Origin: Isoptericola peretonis
GTDB taxonomy: Bacteria; Actinomycetota; Actinomycetes; Actinomycetales; Cellulomonadaceae
Direction of reading: 5' to 3'
Assembly (NCBI GenBank): GCA_023241745.1
Contig: JALQCY010000004.1
Span: 62,001-126,000, forward strand
DNA length: 64,000 nt
Below the pieces are notes generated by a model. The model saw nothing but the letters and a program-made list of their open reading frames with translations, searched no databases and was not told the DNA's origin. A program made the position numbers and the translations under genes. Below, one piece after another: positions 33,384-41,648 of the stretch (the stretch's first letter is position 1; each line of letters starts with the position of its first letter).

Positions 33384-34667
33384 TCAGGCGGAGGCGGCCT
33401 CCGCCGCCGCGAGCAGGATGCAGGTGGCGACGCCGTCCATCGCGACGCGCACCTCGTCCAGGGGCGGCATGGACGGCGCGAGGCGGATGTTCCGGTCGTG
33501 CGGGTCGCGGCCGTAGGGGTACGTGGCCCCGGCCGGGGTCAGCGCGATGCCGGCCTCCTTGGCGAGCTGCACGACGCGCGACGCGGTTCCCGGCACCACG
33601 TCGACGGACACGAAGTACCCGCCGTCGGGCCGCGTCCAGGTGGCGACGCCCGTGTCGCCGAGACGCTCGTCGAGGATGTCGACGACCGCGCCGAACTTCG
33701 GCGCGAGGACCTCCCGGTGCTTGCGCATGTGGGCGCGCACGCCCTCGGCGTCGCGGAAGAACATCGCGTGCCGCAGGTGGTTGACCTTGTCCGGCCCGAT
33801 GGAGCGGATCCCGAGGTGCCGGGTGAACCAGGAGACGTTGGCGGGCGACGACGCGAAGAACGCGACGCCGGAGCCCGCGAAGGTGATCTTCGACGTCGAC
33901 GCGTACATCAGCACACGGTCGGGGTTGCCCGCCTCGGCGGCGAGGTCGATCGCGTTCGCGGACTTGGCCTCGTGCTCCGTCAGGTGGTGCACGGCGTACG
34001 CGTTGTCCCAGAAGATGCGGAAGTCGGGCGCCGCCGTCGGCATGGACACGAGCCGCCGCGCCACGGCCTCGGACACGACCGAGCCGTCCGGGTTGGCGTA
34101 CGTGGGCACGGCCCACAGGCCCTTGACGGTCGGGTCGTCGGCGACCAGCGCGGCCACGGCCTCGGCGTCCGGGCCGTCCGGGGTCATGGGCACCGTGACC
34201 ATGCGGATGCCCAGCTCCTCGCAGATCGCGAAGTGCCGGTCGTAGCCGGGCACCGGGCAGACGAACGTGATCTGCTCCTCGCGCGACCACGGCCGCTCCG
34301 AGCCGGGGACGCCGAACAGCAGCGCCTGCACCACGGTGTCGTACATGAGGGTGAGCGACGCGTTGCCCTGCGCCAGCAGCTGCTCGGTGGGCACGCCGAG
34401 CAGCTCGGCGAAGATGCGCCGCAGCTCCGGCAGGCCGGCCAGGCCGCCGTAGTTGCGCGTGTCCGTGCCGTCCTCGGCGATGTGCACGCCCTCGCCCGGC
34501 AGCGCGAGCATCGGCTCCGCGAGGTCGAGCTGCTCGGCCGACGGCTTGCCGCGCGTGAGGTCGAGCTTCAGGCCGCGTGCCTGCAGGTCCGCGTACTCGC
34601 GGCGCAGGTCGTCGAGGCGGGCGGTGAGGTCGTGACCGGAGGTGACGGGGGCGGGCTCGGTGCTCAC
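33384..34667 (-). CDS. Aspartate aminotransferase, Rv3722c-like (class I/II, Aminotran_MocR type)
   Basis: A 427-residue PLP enzyme that resembles M. tuberculosis Rv3722c, the main aspartate aminotransferase there. Blocks: LDLTRGKPSAEQLDLAEPM at the N-terminus, DTRNYGGLAGLPELRRIFAE, QGNASLTLMYDTVVQALLFG, FVCPVPGYDRHFAICEELGI, WAVPTYANPDGSVVS, IFWDNAYAVHHL, and the PLP lysine in YASTSKITFAGSGVAFF. PYGRDPHDRNIRLAPS near the C-terminus binds the substrate carboxylate. GTG 34667 opens the protein. Probably monocistronic; 10 nt separate it from the next upstream gene's stop. Confidence 0.9.
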   Translation of the reverse strand: MSTEPAPVTSGHDLTARLDDLRREYADLQARGLKLDLTRGKPSAEQLDLAEPMLALPGEGVHIAEDGTDTRNYGGLAGLPELRRIFAELLGVPTEQLLAQGNASLTLMYDTVVQALLFGVPGSERPWSREEQITFVCPVPGYDRHFAICEELGIRMVTVPMTPDGPDAEAVAALVADDPTVKGLWAVPTYANPDGSVVSEAVARRLVSMPTAAPDFRIFWDNAYAVHHLTEHEAKSANAIDLAAEAGNPDRVLMYASTSKITFAGSGVAFFASSPANVSWFTRHLGIRSIGPDKVNHLRHAMFFRDAEGVRAHMRKHREVLAPKFGAVVDILDERLGDTGVATWTRPDGGYFVSVDVVPGTASRVVQLAKEAGIALTPAGATYPYGRDPHDRNIRLAPSMPPLDEVRVAMDGVATCILLAAAEAASA

Positions 34668-34677
34668 GTCGGCGACT

Positions 34678-35193
34678 CTACCGGCCCGGCCGCTCCAGGC
34701 GGCGGGACAGCCGCGACAGTGAGATGCGCATGAACTGCCGGAGGAACAGGCCCACCAGGGGGTCGGTCACCGCGCGGGGGAGGGGGCCGGCGAGATGCGC
34801 CTCCTCCCACCACACGACGCGACAGCGCCGCTCGTCCAGCGGCACGACGTCGAACCCCGCGTCGCCGAGCAGCACGGGCCCCAGCTTGCGCAGCCGGGTG
34901 CGCCCCACGCGCGCCTGCATGGTGGACGGCCGCTCCAGCTGCTCCACGACCATGCGGTCCGGCACGACCAGCCGGCCCATCGCGCTCCCGGGGTCGCGGC
35001 GCGCCCCCGGGCCGCTGGCCATCGTGTACCGGGACCCGATCTCGGGCCCGGGTCCGGCGGGGCCCGCGAGGCGCGTCGCGACGATCCAGCGCGGGTGCGT
35101 CCGCAGGTCCGCCACCCAGGAGAACGCCACGGACGCCTCCGCGGGCACGATCCGCGCCACCTCGACGCGACGGGCGCGGCGCGACGACGTCAC
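34678..35193 (-). CDS. SRPBCC (START-like) family protein
   Basis: A 171-residue protein starting GTG 35193, with the SRPBCC pattern: a first strand VEVARIVPAEASVAFSWVAD, the helix-loop LRTHPRWIVA, GSRYTMASG, a central sheet (RMVVEQLERPSTMQARVG) and a long C-terminal helix (VGLFLRQFMRISLSRLSRRL). Proteins of this fold bind hydrophobic ligands or act in lipid or polyketide chemistry; here the ligand is unknown. Its start overlaps the upstream gene's stop by 4 nt (GTGA). Confidence 0.75.
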   Translation of the reverse strand: MTSSRRARRVEVARIVPAEASVAFSWVADLRTHPRWIVATRLAGPAGPGPEIGSRYTMASGPGARRDPGSAMGRLVVPDRMVVEQLERPSTMQARVGRTRLRKLGPVLLGDAGFDVVPLDERRCRVVWWEEAHLAGPLPRAVTDPLVGLFLRQFMRISLSRLSRRLERPGR

Positions 35194-36128
35194 CGGTCGT
35201 CCACGGTGTCGCCGCCGCTGTCGCCGGCGTCCTGGCCGCCGGCCCCGCTCCTGCGGCGCGGCAGCCACCGGCTCGGCGACGTGCGGCGGGCGGGGCTGTC
35301 GAGCGCCTCCCGCCCGGACACGTCGGCCCCCGGTTCGAGCGCGGACTCCACGACGCGCGGGAAGTGCTCCGGCGGCGGGCCGAACGCGCGGCGGGACTGC
35401 GCCACCACGCCGTGCCCGAGCGCGCGCCCGCCCGCGACGCCGACGACCACGCCGACCCCGAACGGCAGCAGCCGGCCCAGCGCGAGCGAGCCCTGCTTCG
35501 CGACCTGCCGCTTGAGGAACTGGCGGGCGAGGGTCTTGTTGACCCGCTTGATCGTGGTCTGCGGCATCGAGGTGAGCAGCACCTTGCCCCAGGCCACCGA
35601 GGACCCGCCGATGGCGTTCTCCACGTCCTTCGCGCCGCGGTCGCCCAGCACGGTGGCCAGCAGCAGCGCACGACGGCGCGACACGTCGTCGATCTCGATC
35701 CCGTGCACGTCCGCGACGGCCAGCGCGAACGCCGACGACGCGGCGAAGAACGTGGCGATGTCGCCCGTGGTGAGGGCGGTCGCCGCCGCCGTCCCGACCG
35801 TCGGTGCCGCGGCCGCAGCGCCCACCGCGCCACCCGCCGTCGCGAGCAGCGTCAGGTACTCCTTCTCCAGCAGCCGCACGATCTGCGCCGGGTCCGCCTC
35901 GGGGTTGCGCGCTCGCAGGCGGTCCACGTGCTTGTGGATCGCCGCGGACGGGATCGTCACCGCCTTGTCGAGCAGCGCGTCGAGCAGCGGCGTCGGCCGG
36001 TACTTCGCCCAGTCCTCGCGGCGCGTCGTCGCGTCCGCGACCTCGGCGAGGTCACCGGCGCCGTCGTGCCGCACGATCTCGCCCGTCGCGTCGTCGGTGG
36101 GGCCCTCGCCCTTGCCGCGGGCGGTCAC
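35190..36128 (-). CDS. Hypothetical protein with Gly/Ala-rich membrane segments (possibly EcsC-like)
   Basis: A 312-residue protein, GTG 36128 with GGAGGG upstream. After an acidic N-terminus there are hydrophobic segments: TLLATAGGAVGAAAAAPTVG, ATFFAASSAFALAVADVHG and ALGRLLPFGVGVVVGVAGGR. The middle (DDVSRRRALLLATVLGD, INKTLARQFLKRQVAKQ-like) recalls EcsC-type proteins, but I am not certain. The tail of 50 residues is charged and disordered. It is coupled at both ends: 4-nt overlaps with the OsmC gene upstream and the SRPBCC gene downstream, so the three are co-translated. Confidence 0.6.
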   Translation of the reverse strand: MTARGKGEGPTDDATGEIVRHDGAGDLAEVADATTRREDWAKYRPTPLLDALLDKAVTIPSAAIHKHVDRLRARNPEADPAQIVRLLEKEYLTLLATAGGAVGAAAAAPTVGTAAATALTTGDIATFFAASSAFALAVADVHGIEIDDVSRRRALLLATVLGDRGAKDVENAIGGSSVAWGKVLLTSMPQTTIKRVNKTLARQFLKRQVAKQGSLALGRLLPFGVGVVVGVAGGRALGHGVVAQSRRAFGPPPEHFPRVVESALEPGADVSGREALDSPARRTSPSRWLPRRRSGAGGQDAGDSGGDTVDDR

Positions 36129-36625
36129 GACGAGGCTCCCTCCGCGCCGTCCGCCGGCTGCTCGAACACCGCCGGCGGCACCAGGGCGCCCGCCTTGAGG
36201 GTGCGGCCCACCGTGCAGGCGCGGTCGATGGAGCGCTGCGCGAGCAGGAGGGTCTTGTTCCTCGTCTGCTCGTCGAGGCCCGAGAGGTCGATCTCGAACC
36301 GCTCGGTGAGGACGGGGTACCGGTCCTCGTCCAGGTCCTTGGCGTCCTCGACGCGGATGACGGCCTCGTACGCGTCGCCCAGCACGCGCGCGAACTTGGT
36401 GTCGCTGCTCATCCCCGCGCACGCGGCGAGCGCGATCTTCAGCAGCTCGCCCGGCGTGAACACGGCGCCGGCCTCTACCGGCCCGATCTCCACGCTGGCG
36501 CCACGGGCGGTGTACCCGCGGTACGTACGAGAGCCGGTGCGCTCCACCCACAGCGGGTCGGTGGGCGACGGCGTCACGGCGGCCGGGGCGTCGGCGGTCT
36601 CGGTCGTGGTGCTCTGGTCCGTCAT
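36125..36625 (-). CDS. OsmC family protein
   Basis: A 166-residue protein of the OsmC/Ohr thiol-peroxidase fold. FTPGELLKIALAACAGMSSD contains the first conserved cysteine (C-A-G-M) and RSIDRACTVGRTLKAG the second, so a redox-active pair is present. It detoxifies organic hydroperoxides in characterised relatives. First gene of an OsmC-hypothetical-SRPBCC operon, divergent (204 bp) from the NmrA/ECF41 pair. Confidence 0.85.
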   Translation of the reverse strand: MTDQSTTTETADAPAAVTPSPTDPLWVERTGSRTYRGYTARGASVEIGPVEAGAVFTPGELLKIALAACAGMSSDTKFARVLGDAYEAVIRVEDAKDLDEDRYPVLTERFEIDLSGLDEQTRNKTLLLAQRSIDRACTVGRTLKAGALVPPAVFEQPADGAEGASS

Positions 36626-36752
36626 GAGGTGATCCTCCCACTGGTCGCCCGGTCACGTCCGGGCGGTCCCGTGGAGAACGTGCGCGCACGCCGCGCGATT
36701 CCGCCGCGCGGATCCACCGCCCGACGCCCGGCGGCCCGGGGCGGCCGACGCC

Positions 36753-36779
36753 TGTCACGGAATGCCCGCGGCCTCGGTC
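36753..36779 (+). promoter_or_regulatory. Candidate ECF41 sigma-factor promoter
   Basis: TGTCACG (36753-36759), exactly 16 bp, then GGTC (36776-36779). The described ECF41 consensus is TGTCACA-N16-CGTC, so two of eleven positions differ. It lies 50 bp before the NmrA-type gene that precedes the ECF41 sigma gene. Confidence 0.55.
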
Positions 36780-36829
36780 GAGAGGGTGTCGGGCGGCCAC
36801 CGGGGCCGGGCGGCAGAGAGGACAGGCTC

Positions 36830-37570
36830 ATGAAGATCGTGGTCGTCGGTGGGACGGGTCTCATCGGGACGCAGGTCATCGCACATCTCACGGAGGCCGG
36901 GCACGACGCGGTCGCCGCCGCGCCCAGCACCGGCGTGGACACCCTCACGGGCCAGGGCGTCGACGCGGCGCTCGCGGGCGCCGACGTCGTGGTGGACGTG
37001 TCGAACTCGCCGTCGTTCGCGGACGACGACGTGCTGCGCTTCTTCACCACGTCGACGCGCACCCTGCTCGACGCCGGCAAGCGGGCGGGCGTCCGCCATC
37101 ACGTCGTGCTCTCGATCGTCGGCGCCGACCGCAACCCCGACTCCGGGTACCTGCGGGCCAAGGTGGCGCAGGAGGAGCTCGTGCACGGCGGCGGGATCCC
37201 GTGGAGCGTCGTGCGGGCCACCCAGTTCTTCGAGTTCGCGCCGCGGATCGCCGACGGCGCCACGGTCGACGGGACGGTGCGCATCCCGCCCGTCGCGTTC
37301 CAGCCGATCGCCTCGGCCGACGTCGCGCGGTGCGTGGCCGAGACGGCCGCGGGGGAGCCTCTCGACGGCGTGGTGGAGGTCGCCGGCCCCCAGCGAGTCC
37401 GGTTCGACGAGTTCATCCGCGGTGCGATCGCCGGCGACACCCGCGAGGTGGTGGCCGACCCGGCCGCCCCGTACTTCGGTGCCGTGCTCGCCGAGGACTC
37501 GATCGTGCCCCAGGGCGACGCCCGCCTCGGTGCGACGGCGTACGAGGACTTCGTGGCGGCGCGGGCGTAG
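36830..37570 (+). CDS. NmrA/SDR-type NAD(P)-binding protein (ECF41 partner)
   Basis: A 246-residue atypical short-chain dehydrogenase. KIVVVGGTGLIGTQVIAHL is the dinucleotide-binding GxxGxxG motif. ADVVVDVSNSPSF and HHVVLSIVGADRNPDSGY follow; the latter occupies the YxxxK region, with Y and K at GYLRAK. VVRATQFFEFAPRIADGA is an NmrA-like substrate segment. ATG 36830 has GAGAGGACA just upstream. It is 9 bp from the ECF41 gene; oxidoreductase/epimerase partners are a known hallmark of ECF41 loci. Confidence 0.88.
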   Translation: MKIVVVGGTGLIGTQVIAHLTEAGHDAVAAAPSTGVDTLTGQGVDAALAGADVVVDVSNSPSFADDDVLRFFTTSTRTLLDAGKRAGVRHHVVLSIVGADRNPDSGYLRAKVAQEELVHGGGIPWSVVRATQFFEFAPRIADGATVDGTVRIPPVAFQPIASADVARCVAETAAGEPLDGVVEVAGPQRVRFDEFIRGAIAGDTREVVADPAAPYFGAVLAEDSIVPQGDARLGATAYEDFVAARA

Positions 37571-37579
37571 CGTGACCGC

Positions 37580-38497
37580 ATGACGACGCGCCCGCCCGCG
37601 CCGGAGCGCCCCGACGCCCTCGCCGACGCCGAGGACGCCGGGGCGCTCGACGCGTTCCTCGCGGTCCGGCCGCAGCTCTTCGGCATCGCCTACCGCATGC
37701 TCGGCAGCGTCGCGGAGGCGGAGGACGTGGTCCAGGACGCGTGGATCCGCTGGCAGGGCGCGGACCGCGCCGCGGTCCGCAACCCGGCGGCGTTCCTCAC
37801 GACCGTCACGACGCGGCTCGCGATCAACGCGGCGACGTCGGCCCGCGCCCGGCGCGAGACCTACGTCGGGCCGTGGCTCCCGGAGCCGGTCGACACGAGC
37901 GACGACCCGGCCCTCGGTGCCGAGCGGGCCGAGGCGCTCGAGCTGGCGACGCTGCTGCTCATGGAGCGGCTCAGCCCCGTGGAGCGCGCGGTGTACGTGC
38001 TGCGGGAGGCGTTCGGCTACCCGTACCGGCGGGTCGCGGAGATCCTCGACCTCACCGAGGCGGGCGCCCGGCAGCTCGCCCGGCGAGCCCGGGACCGGCT
38101 CGGCACCCGCGAGGCCGTGCCCGTCGACCCGGGGGAGCACCGGCGCCTGCTCGACGAGCTCGTCCGCGCCGCCCACGAGGGAGACCTCGCCCGGTTCGAG
38201 CGCTACCTGGCCGACGACGTCGTCGCGCGCCCCGACGGCGGCGGCCGGGTGCACGCGTCGCGCGTCGAGCTCGTCGGCCTCGCGCGGGTGTCGCTCTTCC
38301 TCGACAACGTGTGGCGCAAGTTCTGGAACGCCGGCGGCCTGCGGCACGTCGAGGCGAACGGCCTGCCCGCGATCGTGGTCGACCTGGACGGCGCGCCGTT
38401 CGCGCTCCTGGCGCTCGACGTCGTCGCGGGGCGGGTCGAGCACGTGTACGTCCAGGTCAACCCGGACAAGCTGACCGGCTACGCGGCGACCTCCTGA
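37580..38497 (+). CDS. ECF41-family RNA polymerase sigma factor with SnoaL-like C-terminal domain
   Basis: A 305-residue sigma-70 protein. Sigma-2 is residues about 25-95 (IAYRMLGSVAEAEDVVQDAW), sigma-4 about 125-180 (SPVERAVYVLREAFGYPY, AEILDLTEAGARQLARRA). A NTF2/SnoaL-like extension of about 100 residues replaces an anti-sigma factor. All ECF41 marks are visible: GPWLPEPV in the linker, PDGGGRV in the extension and VNPDKL near the end. In studied members the extension both inhibits and is needed for activity. Likely target: the promoter at 36753, giving autoregulation with the NmrA gene. It overlaps the convergent NDH-2 gene by 19 nt. Confidence 0.92.
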   Translation: MTTRPPAPERPDALADAEDAGALDAFLAVRPQLFGIAYRMLGSVAEAEDVVQDAWIRWQGADRAAVRNPAAFLTTVTTRLAINAATSARARRETYVGPWLPEPVDTSDDPALGAERAEALELATLLLMERLSPVERAVYVLREAFGYPYRRVAEILDLTEAGARQLARRARDRLGTREAVPVDPGEHRRLLDELVRAAHEGDLARFERYLADDVVARPDGGGRVHASRVELVGLARVSLFLDNVWRKFWNAGGLRHVEANGLPAIVVDLDGAPFALLALDVVAGRVEHVYVQVNPDKLTGYAATS

Positions 38498-39846
38498 TCG
38501 GGCTGCGCCCGCCCGGCGCCGTCGGGCGTGGTCGCCGCGGCGAACGCGGCGCGCGGCGTCTGCACCGACGCGAGCGAGACGACGTCGCGCCCGAACAGCG
38601 CGGCGGTGGTCCACACCGCGAGGACGCGGGCCTTGCGCTCCCATGTCGGGATGGCGAGCAGGTGGTACCCGCGGTGCATCAGCCACGCGAGCAGGCCCCG
38701 CACCACCACCCGGCGGAACTGGAAGACGCCCGAGCCCAGGCCCAGCGTCGCGATCACGCCGAGGCTGCCGTGCACGTACGGTCGCGTCGGGCGCCCGCGC
38801 AGGTCGGCGACGAGGTTGCGCGCCAGGCGCCGGCCCTGCCGCACGGCGTGCTGCGCGTTCGGGACGGCGAGGGCCCCGGGCCGCGGGACCGCGAGGTCGG
38901 GCACGGCCGCGCCGTCGCCCGCCGCCCACGCGTCGTCCACCGGCGCGTCGTCCGTGCCCACCCGCAGGTCGGGCCGCACGACGACGTACCCGCGACGGTC
39001 GACCGGCAGGTCGGTGTGCGTCGCGACCACCGGGTTCGCGGCGTTGCCCGCAGCCCACACCAGCAGGCCCGACGGGAACGACTCGCCCGTCGACAGCGTG
39101 ACGACCCCGCCCGCGGCCGACTCCAGCCCCGTGCCGAGGTGCACGTGCGCGCCGCGCCGCTCGAGCTGCTCGACGACCCACCGGCCCGGACGGTCGGTCA
39201 CCTCCGGCAGGATCCGGTCGCTGAGCTCCACGAGGTGGAACCGCAGCTCGGCGGCGTCGATCTCCGGGTAGCGGGGGAGCAGGTCGTGCGCGAGCGACAG
39301 CAGCTCGGCGAACCCCTCGACCCCCGAGAACCCGCCGCCGACGAACGTCACCGTGAGCAGCCGCTGCCTCTCCGGGCCGCGCGGCAGGCTCGCCGCCCGG
39401 TCGAACGACGTCAGCAGCCGGTCGCGGATCGCGACGGCCTCCTCGACGTGCTTCATCCCGATCGCCTGCTCCGCGACGCCGGGCACGGGGAAGACGCGCG
39501 TCACCGCGCCCGCCGTGACCACCACCGTGTCGTAGGGCAGGCGGTACGGCTCGCCCGAGCGCGGCCGCACGACCACGACCCGGTCCGCGTGGTCGACCCG
39601 GGTCACCGACCCGTCCACCAGGCGTGTACGGCGCAGGTGGCTCCGGTGGGCCACCGCCGCGTGCCGCGCCTCGACCGACCCCGCCATCACCTCGGGCAGG
39701 AACGGCTGGTACGTCATGTACGGGCGCGGGTCGACGAGCACCAGCTCGACGTCCCCGCCCCGCAGCTCCCGCCGCAGTCCCTTCTCCAGCTCCCGGGCCG
39801 CCGTGAAGCCCGCGTAGCCGCCACCGACGATCACGATGCGTCGCAT
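38479..39846 (-). CDS. NAD(P)/FAD-dependent oxidoreductase, type II NADH dehydrogenase-like
   Basis: A 455-residue flavoprotein. RRIVIVGGGYAGFTAARELE binds FAD; TVTFVGGGFSGVEGFAELLS is the second (NADH) GxGxxG motif; DDAWAAGDGAAVPDL is the second FAD motif with the conserved Asp. The C-terminal part includes HGSLGVIATLGLGSGV and WLMHRGYHLLAIPTW, the membrane-binding helices of NDH-2. It would pass electrons from NADH to menaquinone without pumping protons. ATG 39846 is chosen because GGAGG is 5 nt upstream. A partner in the ECF41 redox locus is possible but not shown. Confidence 0.88.
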   Translation of the reverse strand: MRRIVIVGGGYAGFTAARELEKGLRRELRGGDVELVLVDPRPYMTYQPFLPEVMAGSVEARHAAVAHRSHLRRTRLVDGSVTRVDHADRVVVVRPRSGEPYRLPYDTVVVTAGAVTRVFPVPGVAEQAIGMKHVEEAVAIRDRLLTSFDRAASLPRGPERQRLLTVTFVGGGFSGVEGFAELLSLAHDLLPRYPEIDAAELRFHLVELSDRILPEVTDRPGRWVVEQLERRGAHVHLGTGLESAAGGVVTLSTGESFPSGLLVWAAGNAANPVVATHTDLPVDRRGYVVVRPDLRVGTDDAPVDDAWAAGDGAAVPDLAVPRPGALAVPNAQHAVRQGRRLARNLVADLRGRPTRPYVHGSLGVIATLGLGSGVFQFRRVVVRGLLAWLMHRGYHLLAIPTWERKARVLAVWTTAALFGRDVVSLASVQTPRAAFAAATTPDGAGRAQPDQEVAA

Positions 39847-40001
39847 CACTGCCTCCTGTGCCGCGCCCGTCGGGCGCTCTCACCACCTCGACCACGTGGC
39901 GCTGCGCTTCGTGACGGTCGGGCGGTGTGACGTCGGAGACGTCGGTGCCGCACCCGGTCGACTCGCCGCCCCGGGCCGCCAGCACGGGCCCGCGGGGGTC
40001 G

Positions 40002-40007
40002 TAGGGT
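40002..40007 (+). promoter_or_regulatory. -10-like hexamer before thyA
   Basis: TAGGGT, 6 nt before ATG 40014; no Shine-Dalgarno sequence, so the transcript is probably leaderless. Confidence 0.45.
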
Positions 40008-40013
40008 GGCCGC

Positions 40014-40817
40014 ATGGCCGCGACCCCCACCCCCTACGAGGACCTGCTGCGCGACGTGCTGGAGCACGGCACGCACAAGGAGGACCGCACCGGGACGGGC
40101 ACGCGCAGCGTGTTCGGCCGCCAGCTGCGGTACGACCTGAGCCAGGGGTTCCCGCTGATCACCACCAAGCGGGTCCACCTCAAGTCGGTCGCGTACGAGC
40201 TGCTGTGGTTCCTGCGCGGCGACTCCAACGTGCGCTGGCTGCAGGAGCACGGCGTGAGCATCTGGGACGAGTGGGCCTCGCCGGAGGGCGAGCTGGGCCC
40301 CGTCTACGGCGTGCAGTGGCGGTCGTGGCCGACGCCGGACGGCCAGCACGTGGACCAGATCGCCGGCGTCATCGACCAGATCAAGGTGAACCCGGACTCG
40401 CGCCGCCTCGTCGTCAGCGCGTGGAACGTGGCCGAGCTCGCCGACATGGCGCTGCCGCCGTGCCACCTGCTGTTCCAGTTCTACGTGGCCGACGGGAAGC
40501 TGAGCTGCCAGCTGTACCAGCGCTCCGCCGACCTGTTCCTGGGCGTCCCGTTCAACATCGCCTCGTACGCGCTGCTCACGCACATGGTGGCAGCGCAGAC
40601 CGGCCTCGAGGTCGGCGACTTCGTCTGGACCGGCGGCGACTGCCACGTGTACGACAACCACGTGTCGCAAGTGGAGACGCAGCTCGCGCGCGAGCCCTAC
40701 CCGTACCCGACGCTGCGCCTCGCCCCGCGCGACTCGATCTTCGACTACGCGTACGAGGACATCGAGGTGCTCGGCTACCAGCACCACCCGGGCATCAAGG
40801 CCCCGGTCGCCGTCTGA
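40014..40817 (+). CDS. thyA: Thymidylate synthase
   Basis: Makes dTMP from dUMP using methylene-tetrahydrofolate. The 267 residues match the family length. [20 protein letters not shown] at the N-terminus has the phosphate-binding arginine, [15 protein letters not shown] is a dimer/substrate element, the nucleophilic Cys is in [13 protein letters not shown], and [20 protein letters not shown] and GDCHVYDNH complete the site. folA follows 28 nt after the stop, a standard arrangement because ThyA produces dihydrofolate. Confidence 0.96.
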   Translation: MAATPTPYEDLLRDVLEHGTHKEDRTGTGTRSVFGRQLRYDLSQGFPLITTKRVHLKSVAYELLWFLRGDSNVRWLQEHGVSIWDEWASPEGELGPVYGVQWRSWPTPDGQHVDQIAGVIDQIKVNPDSRRLVVSAWNVAELADMALPPCHLLFQFYVADGKLSCQLYQRSADLFLGVPFNIASYALLTHMVAAQTGLEVGDFVWTGGDCHVYDNHVSQVETQLAREPYPYPTLRLAPRDSIFDYAYEDIEVLGYQHHPGIKAPVAV

Positions 40818-40845
40818 GCGCGCGACCGGACGTGGTCGGACCGAC

Positions 40846-41364
40846 GTGATCGGACTCATCTGGGCCCAGGCGCGCGACGCCGCCGGCCGGTCCGTCATCG
40901 GCGCCGCCGGGGAGATCCCCTGGCGCGTGCCCGAGGACTTCGCGCACTTCAAGGCGACGACGGCGGGGCACCCCGTCGTGATGGGGCGCCGCACCTGGGA
41001 GTCGTTGCCGCGGCGCCCGCTGCCGGGGCGCACCAACGTCGTGGTGACGCGCCACCCGGTCTGGGCCGCGGACGGCGCCGTCCCGGCCGGGTCGCTCGAC
41101 GAGGCCCTGGCGCTCGCGGCCGGCGCCCCCGGTGGCGACGAGGTCTGGGTGATGGGCGGCGGCGAGGTCTACGCCGCGGCCCTGGCGCTCGCGGACCGGC
41201 TCGTCGTCACCGAGATCGACCTCGAGGTCGAGGGCGACGCGTTCGCGCCCGACGTCGACGGCGCGGTCTGGCGGCTCGTCGATGACGGCGCCTGGGCGAC
41301 GTCGTCGGGCCCGGGCGCCCTGCGCCACCGCGTCCGCACCTATGCCCGCGCTCCCCGCCCGTGA
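40846..41364 (+). CDS. folA: Dihydrofolate reductase
   Basis: Reduces dihydrofolate with NADPH. The 172 residues begin at GTG 40846 (IGLIWAQARD). IGAAGEIPWRVPEDFAHFK contains the active-site region (W-R-V-P-E-D, with Glu/Asp proton donor), HPVVMGRRTWESLP and GRTNVVVTRHP bind NADPH, and EVWVMGGGEVYAAALALAD is the second cofactor loop. It recycles the product of ThyA, and the two genes are probably cotranscribed. Confidence 0.95.
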   Translation: MIGLIWAQARDAAGRSVIGAAGEIPWRVPEDFAHFKATTAGHPVVMGRRTWESLPRRPLPGRTNVVVTRHPVWAADGAVPAGSLDEALALAAGAPGGDEVWVMGGGEVYAAALALADRLVVTEIDLEVEGDAFAPDVDGAVWRLVDDGAWATSSGPGALRHRVRTYARAPRP

Positions 41365-41456
41365 GGTAGCCCCGCGCCCCGCGGGGTAGTCCGGATCCCC
41401 GCGAGGTCGTGGGCTGGACCACCACCTCACGGGGAGCGGAACTACCTCCGCACCAC
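41362..41456. repeat. Imperfect inverted and direct repeats downstream of folA
   Basis: GTGAGGTAGCCCCGC at the left has an approximate complement (GGAGCGGAACTACCTC) at the right, with internal GGGGTAGTCCGGATCCCCGC that is itself palindromic (GGATCC centre). It probably acts as a terminator after folA. Confidence 0.4.
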
Positions 41457-41506
41457 CCCGCCCGACGGCGCGCATCACGATCTCGTCACCGATCGGTGGA
41501 AGGCGC

Positions 41507-41536
41507 TTGCCCATTCCGCCACCTGTCCGGTACGTT
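41507..41536 (+). promoter_or_regulatory. Promoter of oligosaccharide uptake operon
   Basis: TTGCCC (41507-41512), 18-bp spacer, TACGTT (41531-41536). The start is predicted near 41543, inside the operator at 41542. Confidence 0.55.
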
Positions 41537-41541
41537 TCCGG

Positions 41542-41553
41542 GAAACCGGTTAC
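41542..41553. promoter_or_regulatory. LacI-family-type operator at sugar operon start site
   Basis: GAAACCGGTTAC, a near-perfect palindrome around AACCGGTT with the central CG typical of LacI/GalR-family sites. It overlaps the predicted transcription start, so repression is expected. No LacI gene lies in the window. Confidence 0.5.
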
Positions 41554-41609
41554 CGGCGCGTTTCACCAGGGAGCGCGGACAGCTCGAGGACGAGCAGAGG
41601 GGCACGCCA

Positions 41610-41648
41610 ATGGTGGTTGTGATGAACGACGAGGGGCAGGCGCGATGA
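41610..41648 (+). CDS. Possible 12-residue leader peptide coupled to LplB-type permease
   Basis: ATG 41610 follows AGAGGGG by about 8 nt and encodes MVVVMNDEGQAR. Its TGA (41646-41648) overlaps the permease ATG at 41645 (ATGA). Arrangement and size recall the 19-codon frame before the MFS gene at 15264. Too short to prove by coding statistics. Confidence 0.4.
   Translation: MVVVMNDEGQAR

Noticed and set aside
36755..40030. Long minus-strand frame spanning the NmrA, ECF41 and NDH-2 genes and beyond
   Set aside because: It runs antisense through two well-supported genes and shifts out of frame with the NDH-2 product; composition is that of a GC-rich shadow.
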